This document shows, in pieces, positions 35,762 through 44,870 of a DNA stretch of 64,000 bases. Position numbers and translations under genes: made by a program. Source of the stretch: Algibacter miyuki (GTDB lineage Bacteria > Bacteroidota > Bacteroidia > Flavobacteriales > Flavobacteriaceae). The stretch is taken from the NCBI RefSeq assembly GCF_042427745.1, contig NZ_JBHMFA010000001.1. One strand, written 5' to 3'. The number at the start of each line of letters is the position of its first letter. Position 1 is the stretch's first letter. The notes below the pieces were generated by a model. It had not been told where the DNA came from. It worked only from the letters and a program-made list of their open reading frames with translations, and did not search any database.

Positions 35762-35920
35762 CAGTAAAACTTTAGAAGTTAAAAGTTTATTGAAAAATGT
35801 TTATGATTTTGAGTACTAATGCTGTTTAACGTGATGGTTAAAGGTGTAAAAGGTTTTGCTTTTTTAATGATTAGCAGTCTGTTTTTTTTATAAGAACATT
35901 CAGGAATTCACTTAAACCTT

Positions 35921-36589
35921 TTACTTTTCTTCTTTCAAAATTGAAATGTCGCTTAATAATTTATCAATATCTTCTTCATTTGTACCGTCGTAAAAGCCTC
36001 GAATTTGTCGTTTTTTATCAATTAACATAAAATTTTCGGTATGTACCATATCAAACGGACCACCGAATTCAGCATCTTTTACTGCTAAATAACTTTTTCG
36101 AGCGAGGTTGTAAATTTCCTCTTTATCTCCGGTTACCAGGTTCCATTTTTTATCGTTAACACCTTTTTTTATCGCATAACGCTTTAGTTGGGCAACGCTG
36201 TCAATTTCAGGAGTTACCGAGTGTGAAAGCAACATAACGTCATCATCATTTAAAATTTCCTTCTGAATTTTGACCATGTGGTTTGTCATAATCGGACAAA
36301 TGGTTTGGCAGGTGGTAAAGAAGAAATCGGCCACGTAAATTTTATCCTTATAATCGTTTTGTGTGATGGTTTTTCCGTTTTGATTCAGTAGAGCAAAATC
36401 GGCTATTTTATGATATTTTTTTTGATACTGAATGGTGCTATCTACCAATTCTGTACTTACTGAAGCTGGCTGATAAATTGGAAGAGGTTTGTAAACATTC
36501 ATGGTGTTATAAATCATAGCGACAATGATGATCGATATAACTCCGAAAACAATGAAAAAAACCTTGTAATCTTTAAAAAAATCGCGCAT
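35921..36589 (-). CDS. SCO1/SenC-family copper chaperone-like protein
   Basis: 222 residues. An N-terminal membrane anchor (about 10-28) holds a thioredoxin-fold domain. The copper site is complete: CQTICP gives the CxxxC pair and VHTENFML gives the distal His. SCO proteins deliver copper to, or keep reduced the thiols of, cytochrome oxidase CuA. No oxidase gene is in this window. Single gene; an uncommented 193-base gap separates it from feoA on the same strand. Confidence 0.92.
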   Translation of the reverse strand: MRDFFKDYKVFFIVFGVISIIIVAMIYNTMNVYKPLPIYQPASVSTELVDSTIQYQKKYHKIADFALLNQNGKTITQNDYKDKIYVADFFFTTCQTICPIMTNHMVKIQKEILNDDDVMLLSHSVTPEIDSVAQLKRYAIKKGVNDKKWNLVTGDKEEIYNLARKSYLAVKDAEFGGPFDMVHTENFMLIDKKRQIRGFYDGTNEEDIDKLLSDISILKEEK

Positions 36590-36710
36590 TTTATTGAATT
36601 TTCAACAAAAATACGAGATAATTTAGATAACCTGTTGGTTGCGGAAACATAAATTGCTGTTAAAACTAGCCTATTGTGTTATTGTCTTTTTTAAAGTTGG
36701 TTGAAAAGCT

Positions 36711-36718
36711 TACTTTTG
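36711..36718 (+). promoter_or_regulatory. -7 element of the rseP promoter
   Basis: TACTTTTG fits TAnnTTTG and lies 30 bases before the ATG at 36749. It also argues against the longer open frame that begins at 36701. Confidence 0.45.
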
Positions 36719-36748
36719 TGCGATTATAAAAAATTGATTGAAGATTAT

Positions 36749-38095
36749 ATGGAGTTTGTTATCAAAATATCCCAGTTTTTACTAAGTCTGTCGTTGTTAA
36801 TTGTTTTACACGAATTAGGGCATTTTATTCCGGCGAAGATTTTTAAAACTAGAGTGGAAAAATTTTACTTGTTTTTTGACGTAAAGTTTTCATTATTTAA
36901 AAAGAAAATTGGCGATACTGTTTACGGCATTGGCTGGTTGCCACTTGGTGGGTATGTGAAAATTTCGGGTATGATAGACGAAAGTATGGATACCGAACAA
37001 ATGGCAAAAGAGCCACAGCCTTGGGAATTTAGATCGAAACCAGCTTGGCAACGTTTAATTATTATGTTGGGTGGTGTTACGGTAAACTTTGTGTTGGCTG
37101 TGATTATTTATATTGGAATGAGTTATTTCTATGGCGATAAATTTCTTCCTGTTGAAAATATTAAAGATGGTTTATTAGTTGAAAACACAGTGGCTAACAA
37201 AGCCGGCTTGTTAACGGGTGACAATGTGGTTGCTGTTGATGGTGTTAAAATTGAGAACTATTCTGAAATTTCTGAAAAAGTATTATTCGGAAAAGAAATT
37301 ACTATTGAAAGAAACGGACAAGAATCTGTAGTGACTTTTCCTGAAGATTTTTTAGCACAACTGATAGATTCGAAAGAAAAAGGATTGGTAAGTTTAAGAA
37401 TGCCTTTTGTTGTAATGGAAGTTCCAGATACTTCTGCAAATAGCGGTAGCGGACTTAAAAAAGGTGATATTCTTGTTGGTTTAAATAATTATAAATCGAA
37501 ATATGTCGATGGTATTATTGCAGGTTTAGATCAATTTAAAGGTCAAAATGTAACAGCAACCGTTGTACGTGAAGGGAAAGAAACAACATTACCATTAAAT
37601 GTTAGTGCTGATGGTAAGTTAGGAATAACTTATTCGCCAGTATCTACAATGGCTACATTAGAAGCTTTAGGATATTATTCTTTTGAAACTAAAGAATATG
37701 GTTTTTTTGAAGCTATTCCGGTAGGGTTAGAAAAAACAGGAGATAAAATTTCATCTTACATCAAACAGTTTAAAGCTATTTTTACACCAAGCACAGGCGC
37801 ATATAAAGGTGTAGGAGGCTTTAAAGCAATTTATGATATATTTCCTAGCTTTTGGAGCTGGCAAGTGTTTTGGGGTATTACAGCCTTTTTATCTATTATG
37901 TTAGGGGTTTTAAATTTATTACCTATACCGGCACTAGATGGTGGTCATGTGATGTTTTTATTATACGAAATGATCTCGGGAAGAAAGCCTGGAGATAAAT
38001 TTTTAGAATACGCACAAATGGTTGGATTCTTTCTTTTAATAGCATTAGTGCTGTTTGCAAATGGGAATGATATCTACAAATCGATATTTGATTAA
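36749..38095 (+). CDS. rseP: RIP site-2 zinc metalloprotease RseP
   Basis: 448 residues. Zinc site HELGH at residues 21-25 in the first membrane helix, a GIGWLPLGGYVKI segment, two PDZ regions about 120-290, and the C-terminal membrane part with LNLLPIPALDGGHV supplying the third ligand. It cleaves membrane-embedded substrates such as anti-sigma factors and signal peptides. The ORF is open upstream, but the ATG at 36749 directly precedes the conserved helix and lies after the promoter-like element. Confidence 0.95.
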   Translation: MEFVIKISQFLLSLSLLIVLHELGHFIPAKIFKTRVEKFYLFFDVKFSLFKKKIGDTVYGIGWLPLGGYVKISGMIDESMDTEQMAKEPQPWEFRSKPAWQRLIIMLGGVTVNFVLAVIIYIGMSYFYGDKFLPVENIKDGLLVENTVANKAGLLTGDNVVAVDGVKIENYSEISEKVLFGKEITIERNGQESVVTFPEDFLAQLIDSKEKGLVSLRMPFVVMEVPDTSANSGSGLKKGDILVGLNNYKSKYVDGIIAGLDQFKGQNVTATVVREGKETTLPLNVSADGKLGITYSPVSTMATLEALGYYSFETKEYGFFEAIPVGLEKTGDKISSYIKQFKAIFTPSTGAYKGVGGFKAIYDIFPSFWSWQVFWGITAFLSIMLGVLNLLPIPALDGGHVMFLLYEMISGRKPGDKFLEYAQMVGFFLLIALVLFANGNDIYKSIFD

Positions 38096-38124
38096 AAATT
38101 TTTTTAAAAAAAATTAAAAAATGT

Positions 38125-38154
38125 TTGTGGCATTTAAATAAAGTCCTATCTTTG
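38125..38154 (+). promoter_or_regulatory. tRNA-Asn promoter
   Basis: TTG (38125-38127), a 19-base spacer and TATCTTTG (38147-38154), an excellent match to the Bacteroidota sigma-A consensus. The tRNA begins 24 bases after it. Confidence 0.8.
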
Positions 38155-38178
38155 CAACCGCTAAGCAAAATAGCACAG

Positions 38179-38252
38179 TCCTTCTTAGCTCAGTTGGTTA
38201 GAGCATCTGACTGTTAATCAGAGGGTCCTTGGTTCGAGCCCAAGAGAAGGAG
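38179..38252 (+). tRNA. tRNA-Asn (anticodon GTT)
   Basis: 74-base cloverleaf. Acceptor TCCTTCT pairs with AGAAGGA; D-arm GCTC...GAGC; anticodon stem TCTGA/TCAGA with loop CTGTTAA, anticodon GTT at 38213-38215; T-arm CTTGG TTCGAGC CCAAG; discriminator G. The CCA end is not encoded. It stands alone with its own promoter and terminator. Confidence 0.97.
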
Positions 38253-38259
38253 CAAAATT

Positions 38260-38287
38260 AAGTCTAACAGAAATGTTAGACTTTTTT
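38260..38287 (+). terminator. terminator after tRNA-Asn
   Basis: Stem AAGTCTAAC (38260-38268) and GTTAGACTT (38275-38283) around a six-base loop, followed by T residues. Confidence 0.85.
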
Positions 38288-38399
38288 GTTTTTAATAGGT
38301 TTTGGTAAATGGCTGTATTTGCTGGTGTATTGTATTTTGCGACACTTTTTTGAGTTGTCAAGCAGATAAAGCAAGTAATAATAGTGTAATGCGAATTCT

Positions 38400-39173
38400 T
38401 TATTTTTTTAATGTATCTTTTAATTCACGCAGTCTTAATAAGTAGATTACTCTATCGACGGAGTTAACGCCAAAAAGTCTCATTAATTTCCGTTTCAAAT
38501 TAGGTAAAAAAGTAGTTTTATTTGGTAGCCATGACATGGCATAATGATGAATACAGTAGGTGTTTGTTGTTTTTTCTATAACACCAGTACCGTGGTTTTT
38601 TGCGCAAAAATAATCTTTGGAAAACATAAAAATAGTATTGCTGTCTTCTCTCATTTTAGCTGCGGATATATTTTCAGGTACTGTTTCTTTAAATGTTTTA
38701 ATTTGTGAAATTTGTTCCGTCATAATATTTGGTAGTGGCTTTGTGTTAAAGTTTCCGTCTATTTTGATAAATTCTTTTCCGGTGTAATAATCTAAAGATT
38801 GTTTTACCCAGTCGCTATGTTTTTCCGCTCCTAGAACTCCGGCTTCGATAATGCCATCACCTTCAGAGCCTATAAAATAGGGGCGCTCTAAAAGATTATT
38901 AAAACTTTTTATAACTTCAATATCTGTATCTAAATAAATACCTCCGTAATTATATACTGCATGTAAGCGTATGTAATCGGCGGCAAAAGCATATTTTTTA
39001 CTTTCAAAGGCTTGTTTAGCCCATATATTATCATCTAAGTTGAATCTATTAGTATCCCAAAGCACGAACTCATAATCAGGTAATTTTTCTTTCCAAGTGT
39101 TTATGCATTTTTTAATTAATGGCGGATAGGCATCGTTACTAAGCCAGCAAAAATGTATTATTTTGGGTATCAT
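38400..39173 (-). CDS. GT32-type glycosyltransferase (OCH1-like)
   Basis: 257 residues. N-terminal PKIIHFCWL, then ALWD-like VLWDTN, FAADYIRLHAVYNYGGIYLD with the catalytic D82-x-D84 (LDTDIEV): the Gly_transf_sug signature of family GT32, which adds a sugar to surface glycans. The acceptor is unknown. It is solitary: convergent with the tRNA terminator on one side and divergent to a TPR gene on the other, with no other polysaccharide gene nearby. A lone glycosyltransferase next to a tRNA could be a small acquired insertion (speculative). Confidence 0.85.
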   Translation of the reverse strand: MIPKIIHFCWLSNDAYPPLIKKCINTWKEKLPDYEFVLWDTNRFNLDDNIWAKQAFESKKYAFAADYIRLHAVYNYGGIYLDTDIEVIKSFNNLLERPYFIGSEGDGIIEAGVLGAEKHSDWVKQSLDYYTGKEFIKIDGNFNTKPLPNIMTEQISQIKTFKETVPENISAAKMREDSNTIFMFSKDYFCAKNHGTGVIEKTTNTYCIHHYAMSWLPNKTTFLPNLKRKLMRLFGVNSVDRVIYLLRLRELKDTLKK

Positions 39174-39418
39174 TTATTTGTTTTTAAAAATAAAACTTGG
39201 CAGTAAGCTTGATTGGGGTCAGTTTGTAATTTTATTGTTTAAGACTTCTATTAGGTTGGTAATTTAGTAATATTTCTACTTAATTTATTTTCATATTTAT
39301 TATTTCTTTAAGGTTAATATCTGTTGTCTGGTAAATGTTTGTTTCCATAAGCAACCGTTCGCATTAAAAATTTCACAACAGTACAATATCTCCAAAACAC
39401 AATCATTATATTTACGGC

Positions 39419-41194
39419 ATGAGATTTTTTTTAATACTATGTCTGTTTGTAAGTGCGTCGATGTTTTCGCAAAGCGATATTCTTGCTAAGGAATATTTCA
39501 AAAATGGCGATTATAAAAAAGCTTTAAACGAGTATAAAAAACTATTTGGCAATCCATCAACAAGCATTTCTTATATCGATGGTATTATCACGTGCCACCA
39601 GCAATTAGAACAATACGACGAGGCGGAAGCTTTTTTAGTCGAATTAATGCAAACCATTAAATATGCCGGTTTCTTGGTAGAAATAGGTTATAATTATCAA
39701 CTTAAAAACGATTTAGAAAACGCCAAAATTCAATACAACAAAGCTTTAGAAAGTATTGATGAAAAACCTAGTAATGTATTTTCTGTAGCCCGAAGTTTTC
39801 AAAATCATAATTTACTAGATCAAGCCGTTGCAGCTTATCAAAAAGGCATGGCGTTAAACGAGCAATACGATTTCAAATTACAATTAGCGCAATTATATGG
39901 CGAGCAAGGGCACATTGAAAAAATGTTTACCAGTTATATCGATTATATCGCGGCCAATCCGTTTACAATAAATAATGTAAAACGCGCTATTAACGATTTC
40001 ATAAGCGAGAATAAAGAGAATGAAAACAACATCTTATTCCGAAAAATTCTACTTAAAAAAGCTCAGGAGGCACCTAATTTACTTTGGAATGAGTTATTGA
40101 GTTGGTTATTTGTTCAGCAGAAAGACATAAAAAAAGCATTCACACAAGAAAAAGCCATTTTCAACCGTGCACCTGAAAGTTTAAACCGCATAGAAGATTT
40201 GGCAGCCATCGCATCTGCCGAAAATCAAACGGAAACAGCTAGAGAAATTTACAGCTATATTATTGAGAAATCTCAAGTTGTTGGCACAAAATTAAACGCC
40301 AACTATCAATTATTACAGCTAGACGTTAAAAATAGTTCCGAAACAGATTACACAGCGATTAACGATAAGTATTTAGCCTTGTTTGAAGAATTTGGTAATA
40401 CATCTCAAACCCTAAGCCTTCAAATAGCATATGCGCATTTTTTAGCCTTTTATAAAAACGATCCTACTGAAGCCACCAAGTTTTTAGAAAACACTTTAGA
40501 ACTTCCTATTTCCGAACGCGAAAAAGCCGAGGTTAAATTAGAATTGGGCGATATTTTGGTGCTTCAAGAAAAATTTAATCAAGCCTTAATTTATTATACG
40601 CAAATTCAACGAAATCTAAAAAACAGTACCATTTCGCAAGTGGCGCGTTATAAAGTGGCGCAAACCAGTTATTATAAAGGCGATTTTAAATGGGCCGAGT
40701 CGCAACTTAAAATTTTAAAAGCATCCACGTCGCAATTAACTGCAAACGACGCTCTAAATTTAAAACTGTTAATAAGTGATAATAAATACGAAGACTCCCT
40801 TCAAACGGCCTTAAAACGATATGCAAAAGCCGATTTGTTATCCTTTCAGAATAAAACGCAAGCTGCCATAAATGTATTGGATAGCGTTTTAAGCGCTCAT
40901 AAAACCGAACCCATAATTCCGCAAGCCTTATACAAGCAAGCCGAATTATTAGAAACCCAAAAACAGTACCAAAAAGCCGCAAATAATTACCAAAACATAA
41001 TCGATAATTACAGCAGTGGCATTTTAATAGACAACGCTTATTATAAATTGGCCGAGCTATATGTAAACCATTTAGAGCAGCCCGAACAAGCAAAAGAGCT
41101 TTACGAAAAAATCCTTTTTAACCATGCCGATAGCATTTATTTTGTAGAAGCTCGAAAAAAATTCAGAGCCCTCCGTGGCGATGCTATAAATTAA
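39419..41194 (+). CDS. exported TPR-repeat protein
   Basis: 591 residues. Signal peptide about 1-18 (SASMFSQS) followed almost throughout by tetratricopeptide repeats; clear helices include AKEYFKNGDYKKALNEYKKL, AKIQYNKALES and AANNYQNIIDNYSSG. Probably a periplasmic scaffold. TPR proteins of this length are common in Bacteroidota with no specific role known. A TATATTTA element at 39407-39414 lies only 4 bases before the ATG, suggesting an almost leaderless message or a wrong promoter call. Followed after 122 bases by the DUF4286 gene on the same strand. Confidence 0.8.
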   Translation: MRFFLILCLFVSASMFSQSDILAKEYFKNGDYKKALNEYKKLFGNPSTSISYIDGIITCHQQLEQYDEAEAFLVELMQTIKYAGFLVEIGYNYQLKNDLENAKIQYNKALESIDEKPSNVFSVARSFQNHNLLDQAVAAYQKGMALNEQYDFKLQLAQLYGEQGHIEKMFTSYIDYIAANPFTINNVKRAINDFISENKENENNILFRKILLKKAQEAPNLLWNELLSWLFVQQKDIKKAFTQEKAIFNRAPESLNRIEDLAAIASAENQTETAREIYSYIIEKSQVVGTKLNANYQLLQLDVKNSSETDYTAINDKYLALFEEFGNTSQTLSLQIAYAHFLAFYKNDPTEATKFLENTLELPISEREKAEVKLELGDILVLQEKFNQALIYYTQIQRNLKNSTISQVARYKVAQTSYYKGDFKWAESQLKILKASTSQLTANDALNLKLLISDNKYEDSLQTALKRYAKADLLSFQNKTQAAINVLDSVLSAHKTEPIIPQALYKQAELLETQKQYQKAANNYQNIIDNYSSGILIDNAYYKLAELYVNHLEQPEQAKELYEKILFNHADSIYFVEARKKFRALRGDAIN

Positions 41195-41316
41195 GAGTCG
41201 GTAAGCATTCGTGATAATCAGGTTATAAAAAAGTGTAAAACCCTTTGCCATTCTAATTTTACTTCGGAATTTTGCCAAAGCAAAACAGCACGATTCATTC
41301 AAACTAAAAAAATATT

Positions 41317-41640
41317 ATGATTATATACAACGTCACCTCAAACATCGACGAATCTATCCATGCCGATTGGCTCACTTGGATAAAAGCACACATCCCAAAA
41401 GTACTAGCAACCGGTAAATTCGATAAAGCCACACTCAGTAAAGTTTTAGTCGAAGAAGATATGGGTGGCGTAACCTATTCCGTGCAATACCGTTCTTATT
41501 CTCGCGAAGCTTTAGACGCTTATTACCGCGACGACGCCGATAAATTAAGAGCAGAAGGTTTGCAAAAATTTGCCGATAAAATATTATCCTTTCGCACCGA
41601 ATTAGAAATAGTAGACGAGTATACCGTAAACTTCACGTAG
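41317..41640 (+). CDS. DUF4286 family protein
   Basis: 107 residues. The N-terminal IIYNVTSNIDESIHADWLTW and later GGVTYSVQYRS with EIVDEYTV match the DUF4286 family of small cytoplasmic ferredoxin-fold-like proteins in Bacteroidota. Function unknown. Same strand and just after the TPR gene, a pairing that is common in flavobacteria as far as I recall; co-transcription is plausible. Confidence 0.82.
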   Translation: MIIYNVTSNIDESIHADWLTWIKAHIPKVLATGKFDKATLSKVLVEEDMGGVTYSVQYRSYSREALDAYYRDDADKLRAEGLQKFADKILSFRTELEIVDEYTVNFT

Positions 41641-41687
41641 TTGTAAACACTTTTAGAAATCACAGCCTGCCAAGCTATTTAATTAAT

Positions 41688-41777
41688 TTGGGCGTTCCCC
41701 TGCGGGTCAGGCTTTCCGTTGCAAGTCCGCGCACTTCCTACGTCAGGCTGTGGGCTTTTCACTGCAATCCTTAACGC
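41688..41777 (+). repeat. 90-bp intergenic repeat, copy 2
   Basis: Starts TTGGGCGTTCCCC and ends CAATCCTTAACGC. Same length and orientation as copy 1 at 13608-13697, with 16 differences by hand alignment. It fills the centre of the 307-base gap between the DUF4286 gene and the next gene; nothing else recognisable is in that gap. Confidence 0.85.
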
Positions 41778-41947
41778 GGGCATAACTGCCAATAATGGTG
41801 TTTTTAAGCGAATTTAGGGCGTGTTCAGGCTAAGGTTGTGCTAGTTCAAAAAAAAGGAGTAAAAATCCTGAGTTTTTTAATTAGCGCCAACAATAAGCGT
41901 TCGTGTAGAATAATTTTGAATAAAAAAAGCGGTGTAAAAACAGCTAA

Positions 41948-42304
41948 TTACTCAATATAAGTGGTTTCTAAAAAGTAATTTACAATAGCTTCTTTCATTA
42001 AAACACTTTGTTCGCCAGCTTTTAAATGTGGTAAAGCGCCTAAAGCGGTGTAGTGTGGCCAACCTTCAGCATCAACAAAATCGAGTTCATAATAACCGTA
42101 AGGCATTAAAAGTTTGCAAATAGCAATGTGCATTAAATCTAGTTTTTGGTCCTTTTTAAAAGTACGTTCCAATTGCCCGAGCTCTTGCACACCAATAAGG
42201 TAAATAATAGCATCAAGGTCTAAAGTATCGCCATCGGCAAATTGGTCAGATAGTTTTTTTACCACCAAATCCCAGCGTTCCTTTAATTGTTCGTCTCTAG
42301 CCAT
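41948..42304 (-). CDS. conserved hypothetical protein, 118 residues
   Basis: 118 residues, soluble, no signal peptide. Helical start ARDEQLKERWDLVVKKLSD, a LDLDAIIYLIGVQELGQ segment, then KLDLMHIAICKLLMPYGYYEL and DAEGWPHYTALGALP. Composition and codon use look like a real gene, and I believe similar proteins occur across Flavobacteriaceae, but I do not recognise a domain. It stands alone between the repeat element and the cvpA promoter. No function is proposed. Confidence 0.75.
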   Translation of the reverse strand: MARDEQLKERWDLVVKKLSDQFADGDTLDLDAIIYLIGVQELGQLERTFKKDQKLDLMHIAICKLLMPYGYYELDFVDAEGWPHYTALGALPHLKAGEQSVLMKEAIVNYFLETTYIE

Positions 42305-42533
42305 TTTAAATTTTTGAGTTATAAATTTTCAGCAAAGTTAACAAACCTTTTTAAGTTTCAATTAAAGCCGGAATTTATTTCATAACGAATATTACGTTAT
42401 CACCATCCAAATTAATTATGGTGTTTGCTTTAAAAATTCCGAAGAAATTTTTAAAAACACTTCAATTCCTGTAAATATTTAATCGTTCTTTTTTTTGCTA
42501 AAAGTTGCATTAACCTCATAAGTTCTTTTATTT

Positions 42534-42541
42534 TATATTTG
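42534..42541 (+). promoter_or_regulatory. -7 element of the cvpA promoter
   Basis: TATATTTG, an exact fit to TAnnTTTG, 15 bases before the ATG at 42557. It overlaps the TTG from which a longer reading of cvpA would begin, which makes that longer start improbable. Confidence 0.55.
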
Positions 42542-42556
42542 CATCAAATAGTTATT

Positions 42557-43066
42557 ATGGGTGTTATCGATATTGTTTTAGGAGCTTTAATTTTATTCGG
42601 ACTGGTACGTGGGTTTCTCAAAGGACTTTTTGTTGAGGTGGCTTCATTGGTGGCTTTGGTTGCAGGTGTTTATGGCGCCATTCATTTTAGTAATTTTGCT
42701 GCCGAATTTTTGCAAACCAAAACCGATTGGGACGAAAAAACGATTAACATAACTGCCTTTGCAGTCACTTTTATAGTTATTATTTTAGTTATTTCTTTAG
42801 CAGGAAAAGCTTTGACTAAATTAGCCGATTTTGCCGCACTTGGTATTTTTAATAAGTTGGCTGGAGGTGTGTTTGGAGCTTTGAAGATTGCACTTATTTT
42901 GAGTGTTATTTTAATAGTTTTCGATAGGATGAATAGCACAATTACTTTTGTAGAGGAAGAAAATGTAGCCGATTCCATACTTTACGAACCTGTGAAATCG
43001 CTAGTGCCAATGATTTTTCCAGACATTTTAACTCCAAAAGAAGACGTCGAAGAATCTGAAAATTAG
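42557..43066 (+). CDS. cvpA: CvpA-family membrane protein
   Basis: 169 residues with four predicted membrane helices. GVIDIVLGALILFGLVRGF and KGLFVEVASLVALV, plus KLAGGVFGALKIAL, are the CvpA signatures. The family was named for colicin V production but is now tied to envelope homeostasis; the exact activity is unknown. The ATG at 42557 is preferred over an upstream TTG that overlaps the promoter element. The acidic tail KEDVEESEN is followed by a terminator. Confidence 0.9.
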   Translation: MGVIDIVLGALILFGLVRGFLKGLFVEVASLVALVAGVYGAIHFSNFAAEFLQTKTDWDEKTINITAFAVTFIVIILVISLAGKALTKLADFAALGIFNKLAGGVFGALKIALILSVILIVFDRMNSTITFVEEENVADSILYEPVKSLVPMIFPDILTPKEDVEESEN

Positions 43067-43075
43067 TCCTATTAA

Positions 43076-43100
43076 CTAAAAAATGAATCACATTTTTTAG
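43076..43100 (+). terminator. terminator after cvpA
   Basis: Perfect ten-base stem CTAAAAAATG (43076-43085) and CATTTTTTAG (43091-43100) around AATCA, ten bases after the cvpA stop. T residues lie inside the 3' arm rather than after it. Confidence 0.65.
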
Positions 43101-43148
43101 CATAGAAATCTGTGAGAATACCGGAAGTTAGAGACTATTACTAAATTC

Positions 43149-43451
43149 TTGTTTTTAGTCTTTAGAATAATCTTATCTTTACGTCGAGAAGTTCTGCTTT
43201 AGTAGTAAACTCTTAAAAGCATTATACTCATGATTTTACGGAAAATAGTGCCGTAAAAACGAGATTCAATACCAACTTGAATATGGAATGTTGTGTTAGT
43301 AAATTGAATTGTTTTTTTACTTAATTTTTAATAAAAAGTAAAATTGAATACAATTTTCTGGCTACATAAAATGTTTAATTTGATGTAAAACAAATAGTTA
43401 TAAACCTTCTTTCGATAAACCTTAGTTTAATCGAAATCAATATAAAAATAT
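43149..43451 (+). promoter_or_regulatory. promoter and long leader before the PSP1 gene
   Basis: The gap 43067-43451 has no gene. TTG (43149-43151) and TATCTTTA (43174-43181) form a plausible promoter with a 22-base spacer, giving a leader of about 260 bases. In it, TTTTACGG (43234-43241) pairs perfectly with CCGTAAAA (43251-43258). The rest is AT-rich without a recognisable riboswitch class. Confidence 0.4.
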
Positions 43452-44870
43452 ATGGCTTGCGCAAGTTGCTCAACTAAAGACGGCTCTCCAAATGGCTGCA
43501 AAAATAACGGTACCTGTGGTACAGATAGTTGCAATAAATTAACTGTTTTCGATTGGTTAGCGAATATGTCGCTTCCCAATGGCGAAAAACCATTTGATTG
43601 GGTAGAAGTGCGCTTTAAAAATGGCCGAAAAGACTACTATAAAAACTCCGAAAACCTAACATTAAGCATTGGTGATATTGTTGCTACTCAAGCACAATCT
43701 GGCCATGATATTGGTATGGTTACCCTTTCGGGGGAATTGGTGCGTGTGCAAATGAAACGTAAAAATGTTTCGGAAACACCAGCTGAAATTTTAAAAATAT
43801 ACAGAAAAGCAAGTCAGAAAGATATCGATATTTGGTCTGCAGCCCGCGATAAGGAAGAACCTATGAAGGTGCGTGCCCGCCAGTTTGCAATAGATTTGAA
43901 ATTGCAAATGAAAATTTCGGATATCGAATTTCAAGGCGATGCAAGTAAAGCTACGTTTTATTATACGGCTGAAGAACGCGTTGATTTCCGAGAACTTATT
44001 AAAGTTTTTGCCCGCGAGTTTAGAACCCGTATTGAAATGAAACAAGTTGGATTTCGTCAAGAAGCTTCTCGACTTGGAGGTATTGGCTCTTGTGGTCGCG
44101 AATTATGCTGTTCAACATGGTTAACCGATTTTAGATCGGTAAGCACATCGGCAGCACGTTACCAGCAATTATCACTTAATCCGCAAAAATTAGCCGGACA
44201 ATGTGGTAAATTAAAATGCTGTTTAAACTACGAATTGGATACGTATTTAGATGCTTTAAAGAGTTTTCCAAAAACAGATATTAAACTTAAAACTGCAAAA
44301 GGAACTGCGGTTTGTCAAAAAACAGACATTTTCAAAGGGCATATGTGGTATGCTTATGAAGGGGAATGGATGAATTGGCACAAAATAACAACCGAACAAG
44401 CCAACGAAATTATTGAGTCTAATAAAAACAATAAACCCGTTGCTAGTCTAGAAGAATTCGCCTCTGATGTTTTAGAAGAAGTGAAAACAGAGTTCGAAAA
44501 CGTGGTTGGTCAAGATAGTTTAACACGTTTCGATAGTCCAAAACGTAATAATAAACGTAAAAACAATAGACGCAAGCCAGGGCAAAAGGCAGGTGAGAAT
44601 TCTAATCAGAAACCAAAACCGAATCCTAAAAAACCAAACGCTAGCCGAAAACCACAGCATCCAAATCAAAGGGCGGCTAATCCAAAAGGAGCTAATGCAA
44701 AAGGGGATGGAGCTCCAAAAGCAGCTCCTAAAAGAGCACCAAAAAAGAAAACTGGTGATAATAGCCCACAAAGCACGGCTAAACCAAATAGTAACCCAAG
44801 TAAGAATAACCGTAACCGGAATAATAAAAGAAAACCAAAACCACAAAACAATAATAATGCTACCGAATAA
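43452..44870 (+). CDS. PSP1/RicT-like protein with Cys cluster and basic tail
   Basis: 472 residues. An N-terminal Cys-rich stretch (ACASCSTKDGSPNGCKN, then CGTDSC; residues 3-26), a PSP1 domain about 30-290 with ARQFAIDLKLQMK, GIGSCGRELCCSTWL and QCGKLKCCLNYE, then about 120 residues (350-472) dominated by K, R, N, P and Q. B. subtilis RicT (YaaT) of this family binds [4Fe-4S] clusters with partners and steers RNase Y. The C-terminal tail looks disordered and RNA-binding. Its last 14 bases overlap gldH. Part of a PSP1-gldH-PBP1A unit. Confidence 0.87.
   Translation: MACASCSTKDGSPNGCKNNGTCGTDSCNKLTVFDWLANMSLPNGEKPFDWVEVRFKNGRKDYYKNSENLTLSIGDIVATQAQSGHDIGMVTLSGELVRVQMKRKNVSETPAEILKIYRKASQKDIDIWSAARDKEEPMKVRARQFAIDLKLQMKISDIEFQGDASKATFYYTAEERVDFRELIKVFAREFRTRIEMKQVGFRQEASRLGGIGSCGRELCCSTWLTDFRSVSTSAARYQQLSLNPQKLAGQCGKLKCCLNYELDTYLDALKSFPKTDIKLKTAKGTAVCQKTDIFKGHMWYAYEGEWMNWHKITTEQANEIIESNKNNKPVASLEEFASDVLEEVKTEFENVVGQDSLTRFDSPKRNNKRKNNRRKPGQKAGENSNQKPKPNPKKPNASRKPQHPNQRAANPKGANAKGDGAPKAAPKRAPKKKTGDNSPQSTAKPNSNPSKNNRNRNNKRKPKPQNNNNATE

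Noticed and set aside
44593..44856. N-terminal extension of the gldH frame
   Set aside because: It lies inside the PSP1 tail; the lipoprotein signal begins at the ATG at 44857.
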